Origin: Colletes latitarsis
Lineage: Eukaryota > Arthropoda > Insecta > Hymenoptera > Colletidae
Direction of reading: 5' to 3'
Length of the DNA stretch: 64,000 bases
Assembly (NCBI RefSeq): GCF_051014445.1
Contig: NW_027488377.1
Span: 2,170,001-2,234,000 of the forward strand
Below are positions 1-13,400 of this stretch, piece after piece (within the stretch, counting starts at the first letter, position 1; each line of letters opens with the position of its first letter). The position numbers were made by a program, and so were the translations under genes. The notes beneath the pieces are model-generated. The model saw nothing but the letters and a program-made list of their open reading frames with translations, ran no database searches and was not told the origin of the DNA.

Positions 1-219
1 GTCAAAAATATTGATCGAAACCAGGTTTAGTCGACTGTTTCAGTGTCGTACCACATTACTACGTGATCCAAACCAAAAAAAGCCCAGGATCTGTTCAACA
101 AGTATGTGAAAAACGCGAAACTATGAGCCTGATGGGGGCAAATCCCAGACCTAACCTAGACCTAACATGCGTTATCCTCTAAAATATTGATCGAAACCTG
201 GTTTAATGGACGGTTTCAG

Positions 220-231
220 TGTGGTACCACA
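220..231. repeat. 12-bp perfect palindrome of the monomer (example copy)
   Basis: TGTGGTACCACA is its own reverse complement. The core GTGGTACCAC or a one-base variant occurs in nearly every monomer of both arms and is one of the best-preserved parts of the repeat. This is the first perfect copy in the window. Each copy contains GGTACC, so a KpnI digest should cut the array into a 176-bp ladder. Any protein that binds here is unknown. Confidence 0.9.
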
Positions 232-3200
232 TTACTACGTGATCCAAACCAGAAAAAGCCCAGGATCTGTTCAACAAGTATGTGAAAAACGCGAAACTAT
301 GAGCCTGATGAGGGCAAATCCCAGACCTAACCTAGACCTAACATGCGTTATCCTCTAAAATATTGATCGTTACCAGGTTTCATGGACTGCATCAGTGTGG
401 TACCACATTACCACGTGATTCAAGCCAGAAAAAACCCAGGTTCTGTACAACAAGTATGTGAAAAATGCGTAAGTTTGAGCCTGATGAGGGCAAATCCCAG
501 GCCTAACCTAGACCTAACATGCGTTATCCTCTAAAATATTGATCGAAACCAGGTTTCATGGACTGTATCAGTGAGGTGCCACATGACTACGTGATCCAAA
601 CCTGAAAAAGCCCAGGATGTGGCCAACGGGTATGCGAAAAATGCGAAAGTATGACCCAGATGAGGGCAAATCCCAGACCTATCCCAGACCTAACATGCGA
701 TATCGTCTAAAATATTGATCGAGACCGGGATTAATCGACTGTTTCAGTGCGGTACCACTTTACTACGTGATCCAAACCAGAAAAGCCAGGGTTCTGTTCA
801 ACAAGTATGTGAAAAATGCGAAAGTATGACCCTGATGAGTGAAAATCCCAGGCCTAACCTAGACCTAACATGCGTTACCCTCAAAAATATTGATCGAAAC
901 CAGGTTTAATCGACTGTTTCTGTGTGGTACCACATTACTACGTGATCCAAACCAGAAAAAACCCAGGATCTATTCAACAAGTATGTGAAGTATGCGAAAG
1001 TATGAGTCTGATGAGGGCAAATCCCAGACCTATCCCAGACATAACTTGCGTTATCCTCTAGAATATTGATCGAAACCAGGTTTAATGGACTGTTTCAGTG
1101 TGGTACCACATTACTACGTGATCCAAACCAGAAAAAGCAAGGGATCTGTTCATCAAGTATGTGAAGAATGCGATAGTTTGAGTCTGATGAGGGCAAATCC
1201 CAGGCCTAACATAGACCTAACATCCGTTATCCTCTAAAATATTGATCTAAACCAGGTTTGATGGACTGTATCAGTGTGGTACCACATTACCACGTGAATC
1301 AAGCCAGAAAAATCCAGGGATCTTTTCAACAAGTATGTGAAGAATGCGATAGTATGAGTCTGATGAGGGCAAATCCCAGGCCTAACCTAGACTTAACATG
1401 CGTTATCATGTAAAATATTGATCGAAACCTGGTTTAATGGACTGTTTCAGTGTGGTACCACATTACTCGCTGATCCAAACCAGAAATAACCCAGGAACTG
1501 TTCAACTAGTATGTGAAGTATGAGAAAGTATGACCCTGATGTGGGCAAATCCCAGACCTATCCCAGACCTAACATGCGATAACGTCCAAAACATTGATCG
1601 AAACCAGGTTTAATCAAATGTTTCAGTGTGGTACCACATTACTACGCAATCCAACCCAGAAAAAGCCCAGGATCTGTTCAACATGTATGTGAAAAACGCG
1701 AAACTATGAGCCTGTTGAGGGCAAATCCCAGGCGTATCCCAGACCTAGCATGAGTTATCCTCTAAAATACTGATCGAAACCAGGTTTAATGGACTGTTTC
1801 AGTGTGGTCCCACATTACTACGTGATCCAGACCAGTGAAAACCCAGGATCTGGCCAACAAGTATGTCAGAAATGCGAAGGTATGAGCCTGATGAAGGCAG
1901 ATCCCACACCTATCCCAAACCTAACTTGCGTTATCCTATAAGATATTGATCGAGACCGGGATTAATCGACTGTTTCAGTGTGGTACCACTTTACTACGTG
2001 ATCCAAACCTGAAGAAGCCATGGTTCTGTTCAACAAGTATGTGAAAAATGCGAAAGTATGACCCTGATGAGGGCAAATCCCAGACCTATCCAAGACCTAA
2101 CATGGTGTATCCTCTAAAATATTGGTCGAGACCGGGATTAATCGACTGTTTCAGTGTGGTACCACATTACTACGTGATTCAAACCGGAAAAAGCCCAGAA
2201 TCTGGCCATCAAGTATGAGAAATATGCGAAAGTTTGAGTCTGATGAGGGCAAATCCCAGGCCTAACCTAGACCTAACATGCGTTATCCTCTAAAATATTG
2301 ATCGAAACCAGGTTTAATGGACTCTTTCAGTGTGGTACCACATTACTACGTGATCCAGACCAGTGAAAGCCCAGGATCTGGCCAAAAGAATGTGAGAAAT
2401 GCGAAGGTATGAGCCTGATGAGGGGCAGATCCCACACCTATCCCAGACCTAACTTGCGTTATCCTATAAAATATTGATAGAGACCGGGATTAATCGACTG
2501 TTTCAGTGTGGTACCACATTACTACGTGATTCAAACCAGAAAAAGCCCAGAATCTGGCCATCAAGTATGAGAAATATGCGAAAGTACGAGCGTGATGAGA
2601 GCATATCCGAGACCTAACCAAGACCTAACACGCGTTATTCTCTAGAATATTGTTCGAAACCAGGTTTAATGGACGGTTTCAGTGTGGTACCACATTACTA
2701 CGTGATCCAAACCAGAAAAAGCCCAGGATCTGTTCAACAAGTATGTGAAAAACGCGAAACTATGAGCCTGATGAGGGCAAATCCCAGACCTATGCCAGAC
2801 CTAACATGCGTTGTCCTCTTAAATATTTATCAAGACCAGGTTTAATTGAATGTTTCACTGTGGTACCACATTACTACGTGATCCAATCCAGAAAAATCCA
2901 AGGATCTGCCCAACAAGTATGAGAAATATGCGAAAGTTTGAGTCTGATGAGGGCAAATCCCAGGCCTAACATAGACCTAACATCCGTTATCCTCTAAAAT
3001 ATTGATCTAAACCAGGTTTCATGGACTGTATCAGTGTGGTACAACATTACCACGTGATTCAAGCCAGAAAAAAACCAGGATCTGTACAACAAGTATGTGA
3101 AAAATGCGAAAGTATGAGTCTGATGAGGGCAAATCCCAGGCCTAACCTAGACCTAACATGCGTTATCCTCTAAAATATTGGTCGTGTCCAGGTTTAACTG

Positions 3201-3439
3201 GCTGTTTTAGTGTGGTTCCACTTTACTACGTGATCCAAAGCAGAAAAAACCCTCGATCAGGTCAACATGTATGTTAAAACTGCGAAAGTATGACCCTGAT
3301 GAGGGCAAATCCCAGACCTATCCCAGACCTAACATGGTGTATCCTCTAAAATATTGGTCGTATCCAGGTTTAATTAACTGTTTCACTGTGGTACCACATT
3401 ACTACGTGATCCAAACCAGAAAAAACCTAGGATCTGTTA

Positions 3440-6340
3440 AACAAGTATGAGAAATATGCGAAAGTACGAGCGTGATGAGAGCATATCCGAGACCTAACCA
3501 AGACCTAACATGCGTTATTCTCTAGAATATTGATCGAAACCAGGTTTAATGGACTGTTACAGTGTGGTACCACATTACTACGTGATCCAAACCAGAAAAA
3601 GCCCAGGATCTGTTCAACAAGTATGTGAAGAACGCGAAACTATGAGCCTGATGAGGGCTAATTCCAGACCTATGCCAGACGTAACATGCGTTATCCTCTA
3701 AAATAATTATCAAGACCAGGTTTAATTGAATGTTTCAGTGTGGTACCACATTACAACGTGATCCAAACCAGGGAAAGACCCAGGATCTGTTCAACAAGTA
3801 TGTGAAGAATGCGAAAGTATGAGTCTGATGAGTGAAAATCCCAGGCCTAATCTAGACCTAACATGCGTTGCCCTCAAAAATATTGGTCGTATCCAGGTTT
3901 AATTAACTGTTTCACTGTGGTACCACATTACTACGTGATCCAATCCAGAAAAATCCAAGGATCTGCCCAACAAGTATGAGAAATATCCGAAAGTACGAGC
4001 GTGATGAGAGCATATCCGAGACCTAACCAAGACCTAACATGCGTTATTCTCTAGAATATTGATCGAAACCAGGTTTAATGGACTGTTACAGTGTGGTACC
4101 ACATTACTACGTGATCCAAACCAGAAAAAACCTAGGATCTGTTAAACAAGTATGTGAAAAACGCGAAAATATGAGCCAGATGAGGGCAAATCCCAGACCT
4201 ATCCCAGACCTAACATGCGTTATCCTCTAAAATATTGTTCGAGACCAGGATTAATGGACTGTTTCAGTGTGGTACCACATTACTACGTGATCCAGACCAG
4301 TGAAAACCCAGGATCTGGCCAACAAGTATGTGAGAAATGCGAAGGTATGAGTCTGATGAGGGCAAATCCCAGGCCTAACCTACACCTAACATGCGTTATC
4401 CTCTAAAATATTGTTCGAGACCAGGATTAATCGACTGTTTCTGTGTGGTACCACTTTACTACGTGATCCAAACCAGAAATAACCCAGGATCTGTTCAACA
4501 AATATGTGAAGAATGCGAAGTATGGGTCTGATGAAGGCAAATCCTAGACGTAACCCAGACCTAACATGCGTTATCATCAAAAATATTGATCGAAACCAGG
4601 TTTAATCGGCTGTTTCAGAGTGGTACCACATTACTACGTGATCCAATCCAGTAAAATCCAAGGATCTGCCCAACAAGTATGAGAAATATGCGAAAGTTTG
4701 AGTCTGATGAGGGCAAATCCCAGGCCTAACCTAGACCTAACATGCGTTATCCTCTAAAATATTGGTCGTGTCCAGGTTTAACTGACAGTTTTAGTGTGGT
4801 ACCACATTACTACGTGATCCAAACCAGGGAAAGACCCAGGATCTGTACAACAAGTATGTGAAGAATGCGAAAGTATGAGTCTGATGAGTGAAAATCCCAG
4901 GCCTAATCTAGACCTAACATGCGTTACCCTCAAAAATATTGGTCGTATCCAGGTTTAATTAACTGTTTCACTGTGGTACCACATTACTACGTGATCCAAT
5001 CCAGAAAAATCCAAGGATCTGCCCAACAAGTATAAGAAATATGCGAAAGTACGAGCGTGATGAGAGCATATCCGAGACCTAACCAAGACCTAACATGCGT
5101 TATTCTCTAGAATATTGATCGAAACCAGGTTTAATGGACTGTTACAGTGTGGTACCACATTACTACGTGATCCAAACCAGAAAAAACCTAGGATCTGTTA
5201 AACAAGTATGTGAAAAACGCGAAAATATGAGCCAGATGACGGCAAATCCCGGACCTATCCCAGACCTAACATGCGTTATCCTCTAAAATATTGTTCGAGG
5301 CCAGGATTAATGGACTGTTTCAGTGTGGTACCACATTACTACGTGATCCAGACCAGTGAAAACCCAGGATCTGGCCAACAAGTATGTGAGAAATGCGAAC
5401 GTATGAGTCTGATGAGGGCAAATCCCAGGCCTAACCTAGACCTAACATGCGTTAACCTCTAAAATATTGTTCGAGACCAGGATTAATCGACTGTTTCTGT
5501 GTGGTACCACTTTACTACGTGATCCAAACCAGAAATAACCCAGGATCTGTTCAACAAATATGTGAAGAATGCGAAGTATGGGTCTGATGAAGGCAAATCC
5601 TAGACGTAACCCAGACCTAACATGCGTTATCATCAAAAATATTGATCGAAACCAGGTTTAATGGACTGTTTCAGTGTGGTACCACATTACTACGTGATCC
5701 AGACCAGTGAAAACCCAGGATCTGGCCAACAAGTATGTGAGAAATGCGAAGGTATGAGCCTGATGAGGGCAGATCCCACACCTATCCCAGGACTAACTTG
5801 CGTTATCCTCTAAAATATTGTTCGAGACCAGGATTAATGGACTGTTTCAGTGTGGTACCACTTTACTACGTGATCCAGACCAGTGAAAACCCAGGATCTG
5901 GCCAACAAGTATGTGAGAAATGCGAACGTATGAGTCTGATGAGGGCAAATCCCAGGCCTAACCTAGACCTAACATGCGTTAACCTCTAAAATATTGTTCG
6001 AGACCAGGATTAATCGACTGTTTCTGTGTGGTACCACTTTACTACGTGATCCAAACCAGAAATAACCCAGGATCTGTTCAACAAATATGTGAAGAATGCG
6101 AAGTATGGGTCTGATGAAGGCAAATCCTAGACGTAACCCAGACCTAACATGCGTTATCATCAAAAATATTGATCGAAACCAGGTTTAATGGACTGTTTCA
6201 GTGTGGTACCACATTACTACGTGATCCAGACCAGTGAAAACCCAGGATCTGGCCAACAAGTATGTGAGAAATGCGAAGGTATGAGCCTGATGAGGGCAGA
6301 TCCCACACCTATCCCAGGACTAACTTGCGTTATCCTATAA
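3440..6340 (+). repeat. Nested 528-bp and 1056-bp higher-order repeats
   Basis: The distinctive variant ACGAGCGTGATGAGAGC occurs at 3466, 3994 and 5050, spacings of 528 and 1056 bp (3 and 6 monomers). The monomers around 4386-4580, 5442-5636 and 5969-6163 are almost identical to each other, with offsets of 1056 and 527 bp. Outer limits are approximate because the variants fade into neighbouring monomers. Confidence 0.85.
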
Positions 6341-6514
6341 AATATTGATCGAGACCGGGATTAATCGACTGTTTCAGTGTGGTACCACTTTACTACGTGA
6401 TCCAAACCAGAAAAAGCCCAGGATCTGGCCAACGTGTATGCGAAAAATGCGAAAGTATGACCCTGATGAGGGCAAATCCCAGACCTATCCCAGACCTAAC
6501 ATGCGATATCGTCT

Positions 6515-8288
6515 AAAATATTGATCGAAACCAGTTTTAATCGACTGTTTCAGAGTGGTACCACATTACCACCTGATCCAAACCAGAAATTACCCAGGAA
6601 CTGTTCAACTAGTATGTGAGGAATACGAAAGTATAGGTCTGATGAGGGCAAATCCTAGGCCTAACCTAGACCTAGCATGAGTTATCCTCTAAAATATTGA
6701 TCGAAACCAGGTTTAATGGACTGTTTCAGTGTGGTACCACATTACTACGTGATCCAAACCAGAAAAAGCCAGGGATCTGTTCATCAAGTATGTGAAGAAT
6801 GCGAAGGTATGAGCCTGGTGAGGGCAGAACCCACACCTATCCCAGACCTAACTTTCGTTATCCTATAAAATATTGATCGACATCGGGAATAATCGACTGT
6901 TTCAGTGTGGTACCACTTTACTACGTGATCCAGACCAGAAAAAGCCAGGGTTCTGTTCAACAAGTATGTGAAAAATGCGAAAGTATGACCCTGATGAGGG
7001 CAAATCCCAGACCTATCCCAGACCTAACATGCGATATCGTCTAAAATATTGTTCGAGACCAGGATTAATCGACTGTTTCAGTGTGGTACCACTTTACTAC
7101 GTGATCCAAACCAGAAAAAGCCCAGGATCTGGCCAACGAGTATGCGAAAAATGCGAAAGTATGGCCCTGATGAGGGCAAATCCCAGACCTATCCCAGACC
7201 TAACATGCGATATCGTCTAAAATATTGATCGAAACCAGGTTTAATCGACTGTTTCAGTATGGTACCACATTACTACGTGATCCAAACCAGAAAAAGCCCA
7301 GGATCTGTTCAACACGTATGTGAAAAACGCGAAACTATGAGCCTGATGAGGGCAAATCCCAGACCTATCGCAGACCAAGCATGAGTTATCCTCTAAAATA
7401 TTGACCGAAACCAGGCTTAATCGACTGTTTCAGTGTGGTACCACATTACTACGTGATCCAAACCAGAAAAAGCCCAGGATCTGGCCAACGTGTATGCGAA
7501 AAATGCGAAAGAATGAGCCAGATGAGGGCAAATCCTAGACCTAACCCAGACCTAACATGCTTTATCATGTAAAATATTGATCGAAACCAGTTTTAATCGA
7601 CTGTTTCAGAGTGGTACCACATTACCACCTGATCCAAACCAGAAATTACCCAGGAACTGTTCAACTAGTATGTGAGGAATACGAAAGTATGGGTCTGATG
7701 AGGGCAAATCCTAGGCCTAACCTAGACCTAGCATGAGTTATCCTCTAAAATATTGATCGAAACCAGGTTTAATGAACTGTTTCAGTGTGGTACCACATTA
7801 CTACGCGATCCAAACCAGAAAAAGCCAGGGATCTGTTCATCAAGTATGTGAAGAATGCGAAGGTATGAGCCTGGTGAGGGCTGAACCCACACCTATCCCA
7901 GACCTAACTTTCGTTATCCTATAAAATATTGATCGACATCGGGAATAATCGACTGTTTCAGTGTGGTACCACTTTACTACGTGATTCAAACCAGAAAAAG
8001 CCAGGGTTCTGTTCAACAAGTATGTGAAAAATGCGAAAGTATGACCCTGATGAGGGCAAATCCCAGACCTATCCCAGACCTAACATGCGATATCGTCTAA
8101 AATATTGTTCGAGACCAGGATTAATCGACTGTTTCAGTGTGGTACCACTTTACTACGGGATCCAAACCAGAAAAAGCCCAGGATCTGGCCAACGAGTATG
8201 CGAAAAATGCGAAAGTATGGCCCTGATGAGGGCAAATCCCAGACCTATCCCAGACCTAACATGCGATATCGTCTAAAATATTGATCGA
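6515..8288 (+). repeat. Six-monomer (1056-bp) repeat pair
   Basis: The segment 6515-7232 is repeated at 7571-8288 with only scattered substitutions. Markers include the CATCGGGAATAATCG variant at about 6868 and 7924, and the short frame starting at 6975 repeated at 8031. Offset is exactly 1056 bp. Confidence 0.85.
7043..7218 (+). repeat. Representative satellite monomer (176 bp)
   Basis: A typical monomer, taken from one AAAATATTG landmark to the next, exactly 176 bp later. In order it holds an AT-rich start, a GACC-A-GG segment related to the AAACCAGGTTT dyad of other copies, the acceptor-like CTGTTTCAG, the 12-bp palindrome TGTGGTACCACA (here with a one-base change on its right side), the GATCCAAACCAG block, an A-rich and GGATCTG segment, the variable GTATGC/GTATGT segment, CTGATGAGGGCAAATCC, and a short internal direct repeat built on CAGACCTA. 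The start point is arbitrary because the array is continuous. Confidence 0.95.
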
Positions 8289-8457
8289 AACCTGGTTTAA
8301 TCGACTGTTTCAGTGTGGTACCACATTACTACCTGATCCAAACCAGAAAAAGCCCAGGATCTGGCCAACGAGTATGCGAAAAAAGCGAAAGTATGACCCT
8401 GATGAGGGCAAATCCCAGACCTATCCCAGACCTAACATGCGATATCGTTCAAAATAT

Positions 8458-10485
8458 TGATCGAAACCAGGTTTAATCGAATGTTTCAGTGTGGTACCAC
8501 ATTACTACGTGATCCAAACCAAAAAAAGCCCAGGATCTGTTCAACAAGTATGTGAAAAACGCGAAACTATTAGCCTGATGAGGGCAAATCCCAGACCTAT
8601 CCCTGACCTAGCATGCGATATCGTCTAAAATATTGATCGAAACCAGGTTTAATTGACTGTTTCAGTGTGGTGCCACATTAGTACGTGATCCAAACCAGAA
8701 AAACCCCATGATCTGGCCAACGAGTATGCGAAAAATGCGAATGAATGAGCCAGATGAGGGCAAATCCCAGACCTAACCGAGACCTAACATGCGTTATCAT
8801 CTAAAATATTGATCGAAACCAGTTTTAATCGACTGTTTCAGGGTGGTACCACATTACTACCTGATCCAAACCAGAAATAACCCAGGAACTGTTCAACTAG
8901 TATGTGAGGAATACGAAAGTATGGGTCTGATGAGGGCAAATCCTAGGCCTAACCTAGACCTAGCATGAGTTATCCTCTAAAATATTGATCGAAAACAGGT
9001 TTAATGGACTGTTTCAGTGTGGTACCACACTACTACGCGATCCAGACAAGTGAAAGCTCAGGATCTGGTCAACAAGTATGAGAGAAATGCGAAAGTATGA
9101 CCCTGATGAGGGCAAATCCCAGACCTATCCCAGACCTTATATGCGTTATAATCTAAAATATTGATCGAAACCAGGTTTAATCGACTGTTTCAGTGTGGTA
9201 CCACATTACTACGTGATCCAAACCAGAAATAGCCCAGGATCTGGCCAACATGTGTGAGAAATATGCGAAAGTATGAGTCTCATGAGGGCAAATCCCAGGC
9301 CTAACCTAGACCTAACATGGTGTATCCTCTAAAACATTTGTCGTATCCAGGTTTAATTAACTGTTTCACTGTGGTACCACATTACTACGTGATCCAATCC
9401 AGAAAAATTCAAGGATCTGCCCAACAAGTATGCGAAAAAAGCGAAAGTATGACCCTGACGAGGGCAAATCCCAGACCTATCCCAGACCTAACATGCGATA
9501 TCGTTGAAAATATTGATCGATACCAGGTTTAATCGAATGTTTCAGTGTGGTACCACATTACTACGTGATCCAAACCAAAAAAAGCCCAGGATCTGTTCAA
9601 CAAGTATGTGAAAAACGCGAAACTATTAGCCTGATGAGGGCAAATCCCAGACCTATCCCTGACCTAGCATGCGATATCGTCTAAAATATTGATCGAAACC
9701 AGGTTTAATTGACTGTTTCAGTGTGGTGCCACATTAGTACGTGATCCAAACCAGAAAAACCCCATGATCTGGCCAACGAGTATGCGAAAAATGCGAATGA
9801 ATGAGCCAGATGAGGGCAAATCCTAGACCTAACCGAGCCCTAACATGCGTTATCATCTAAAATATTGATCGAAACCAGTTTTAATCGACTGTTTCAGGGT
9901 GGTACCACATTACTACCTGATCCAAACCAGAAATAACCCAGGAACTGTTCAACTAGTATGTGAGGAATACGAAAGTATGGGTCTGATGAGGGCAAATCCT
10001 AGGCCTAACCTAGACCTAGCATGAGTTATCCTCTAAAATATTGATCGAAAACAGGTTTAATGGACAGTTTCAGTGTGGTACCACACTACTACGCGATCCA
10101 GACAAGTGAAAGCTCAGGATCTGGTCAACAAGAATGTGAGAAATGCGAAAGTATGACCCTGATGAGGGCAAATCCCAGACCTATCCCAGACCTTATATGC
10201 GTTATAATCTAAAATATTGATCGAAACCAGGTTTAATCGACTGTTTCAGTGTGGTACCACATTACTACGTGATCCAAACCAGAAATAGCCCAGGATCTGG
10301 CCAACATGTGTGAGAAATATGCGAAAGTATGAGTCTCATGAGGGCAAATCCCAGGCCTAACCTAGACCTAACATGGTGTATCCTCTAAAATATTTGTCGT
10401 ATCCAGGTTTAATTAACTGTTTCACTGTGGTACCACATTACTACGTGATCCAATCCAGAAAAATTCAAGGATCTGCCCAACAAGT
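8458..10485 (+). repeat. Second 1056-bp repeat pair with other variants
   Basis: About 8458-9430 matches about 9514-10485, again at 1056 bp. Shared markers are ACCAAAAAAAGCCC, GAAACTATTAGCC and CCCCATGATCTGG. Copies end where one reads GTATGCGAAAAAAGCG and the other GTATGAGAAATATGCG. Confidence 0.85.
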
Positions 10486-13400
10486 ATGAGAAATATGCGA
10501 AAGTTTGAGTCTGATGATGGCAAATCCCAGGCCTAACCTAGACCTAACATGCGTTATCCTCTAAAATATTGATCGAAACCAGGTTTAATCGACTGTTTCA
10601 GGGTGGTACCACATTACTACCTGAACCAAACCAGAAATAACCCTGGAACTGTTCAACTAGTATGTGAGGAATACGAAAGTATGGGTCTGATGAGGGCAAA
10701 TCCTAGGCCTAACCTAGACCTAACATGCGTTATCCTCTAAAATATTGATCGAAACCAGGTTTAATGGACTCTTTCAGTGTGGTACCACATTACTACGTGA
10801 TCCAGACCAGTGAAAGCCTAGGATCTGGCCAAAAGGATATGAGAAATGCGAAGGTATGAGCCTGATGAGGGGCAGATCCCACACCTATCCCAGACCTAAC
10901 TTGCGTTATCCTATAAAATTTTGATCGAGACCGGGAATAATCGTCTGTTTCAGTGTGGTACCACTTTACTACGCGATCCAAACCAGAAAAAGCCAGGGTT
11001 CTGTTCAACAAGTATGTGAAAAATGCGAAAGTATGACCCTGATGAGGGCAAATCCCAGACCTATCCCAGACCTAACATGCGATATCGTCTAAAATATTGT
11101 TCGAGACCAGGATTAATCGACTGTTTCAGTGTGGTACCACTTTACTACGTGATCCAAACCAGAAGAAGCCCAGGATCTGGCCAACGAGTATGCGAAAAAT
11201 GCGAAAGTATGGCCCTGATGAGGGCAAATCCCAGACCTATCCCAGACCTAACATGCGATATCGTCTAAAATATTGATCGAAACCTGGTTTAATCGACTGT
11301 TTCAGTGTGGTACCACATTACTACCTGATCCAAACCAGAAAAAGCCCAGGATCTGGCCAACGAGTATGCGAAAAAAGCGAAAGTATGACCCTGATGAGGG
11401 CAAATCCCAGACCTATCCCAGACCTAACATGCGATATCGTTTAAAATATTGATCGAAACCAGGTTTAATCGAATGTTTCAGGGTGGTACCACATTACTAC
11501 CTGATCCAAATCAGAAATAACCCAGGAACTGTTCAACTAGTATGTGAGGAATACGAAAGTATGGGTCTGATGAGGGCAAATCCTAGGCCTAACCTAGACC
11601 TAGCAAGAGTTATCCTCTAAAATATTGATCGAAAACAGGTTTAATGGACTGTTTCAGTGTGGTACCACACTACTACGTGATCCAGAACAGTGAAAGCCTA
11701 GGATCTGGCCAAAAGGATATGAGAAATGCGAAGGTATGAGCCTGATGAGGGGCAGATCCCACACCTATCCCAGACCTAACTTGCGTTATCCTATAAAATT
11801 TTGATCGAGACCGGGATTAATCGACTGTTTCATTGTGGTACCGCATTACTACGTGATTCAAACCGGAAAAAGCCCAGAATCTGGCCATCAAGTATGAGAA
11901 ATATGCGAATGTACGAGCGTGATGAGAGCATATCCGAGACCAAACCAAGACCTAACATGCGTTATTCTCTAGAATATTGATCGAAACCAGGTTTAATGGA
12001 CTGTTTCAGTGTGGTACCACATTACTACGTGATCCAAACCAGAAAAAGCCCAGGATCTGTTCAACAAGTATGTGAAAAACGCGAAACTATGAGCCTGATG
12101 AGGGCAAATTCCAGACCTATGCCAGACCTAACTTGCGTTATCCTGTAAAATATTTATCAAGACCAGGTTTAATTGAATGTTTCAGTGTGGTACCACATTA
12201 CTACGTGATCCAAACCAGGGAAAAACCCAGGATCTGTTCAACAAGTATGTGAAGAATGCGAAAGTATGAGTCTGATGAGTGAAAATCCCAGGCCAAACCT
12301 AGACCTAACATGCGTTACCCTCAAAAATATTGATCGAAACCAGGTTTAATCGACTGTTTCAGTGTGGTACCACATTACTACGTGATCCAAACCAGAAAAA
12401 ACCTAGGATCTGTTAAACAAGTATGTAAAAAACGCGAAAATATGAGCCAGATGAGGGCAAATCCCAGATCTATCCCAGACCTAACATGCGTTATCCTCTA
12501 AAATATTGATCGAGACCGGGATTAATCGACTGTTTCAGTGTGGTACCACTTTACTACGTGATCCAAACCAGAAAAATTCAAGGATCTGCCCAACAAGTAT
12601 GAGAAATATGCGAAAGTTTGAGTCTGATGACGGCAAATCCCAGGCCTAACCTAGACCTAACATGCGTTATCCTGTAAAATATTGATCGAAACCAGGTTTA
12701 ATCGATTGTTTCAGGGTGGTACCACATTACTACCTGATCCAAACCAGAAATAACCCAGGAACTGTTCAACTAGTATGTGAGGAATACGAAAGTATGGGTC
12801 TGATGAGGGCAAATCCTAGGCCTAACCTAGACCTAACATGCGTTATCCTCTAAAATATTGATCGAAACCAGGTTTAATGGACTCTTTCAGTGTGGTACCA
12901 CATTACTACGTGATCCAGAACAGTGAAAGCCTAGGATCTGGCCAAAAGGATATGAGAAATGCGAAGGTATGAGCCTGATGAGGGGCAGATCCCACCCCTA
13001 TCCCAGACCTAACATTCGTTATCCTCTAAAATATTGATCGAAACCAGGTTTCATGGACTCTATCAGTGTGGTACCACATTACCACGTGATTCAAGCCAGA
13101 AAAAACCCAGGATCTGTGCAACAAGTATGTGAAAAATGGGAAAGTTTGAGTATGATGAGGGCAAATCCCAGGCCTAACCTAGAGCCAACATGCGTTATCC
13201 TCTAAAATATTGGTCGTGTCCAGGTTTAACTGACTGCTTTTGTGTGGTTCCACTTTACTACGTGATCCAAAGCAGAAAAAACCCTCGATCAGGCCAACAT
13301 GTATGTTAAAACTGCGAAAGTATGAACCTGATGAGGGCAAATCCCAGACCAAACCTAGACCTAACATGTGTTATCCTCAAAAATATTGATCGAAACCAGG

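Noticed and set aside
7043..7218. CENP-B box in the monomer
   Set aside because: The required pattern is TTCG, four bases, A, two bases, CGGG. Monomers have TTCGAGACCAGG or ATCGAGACCGGG, where spacing and bases do not fit.
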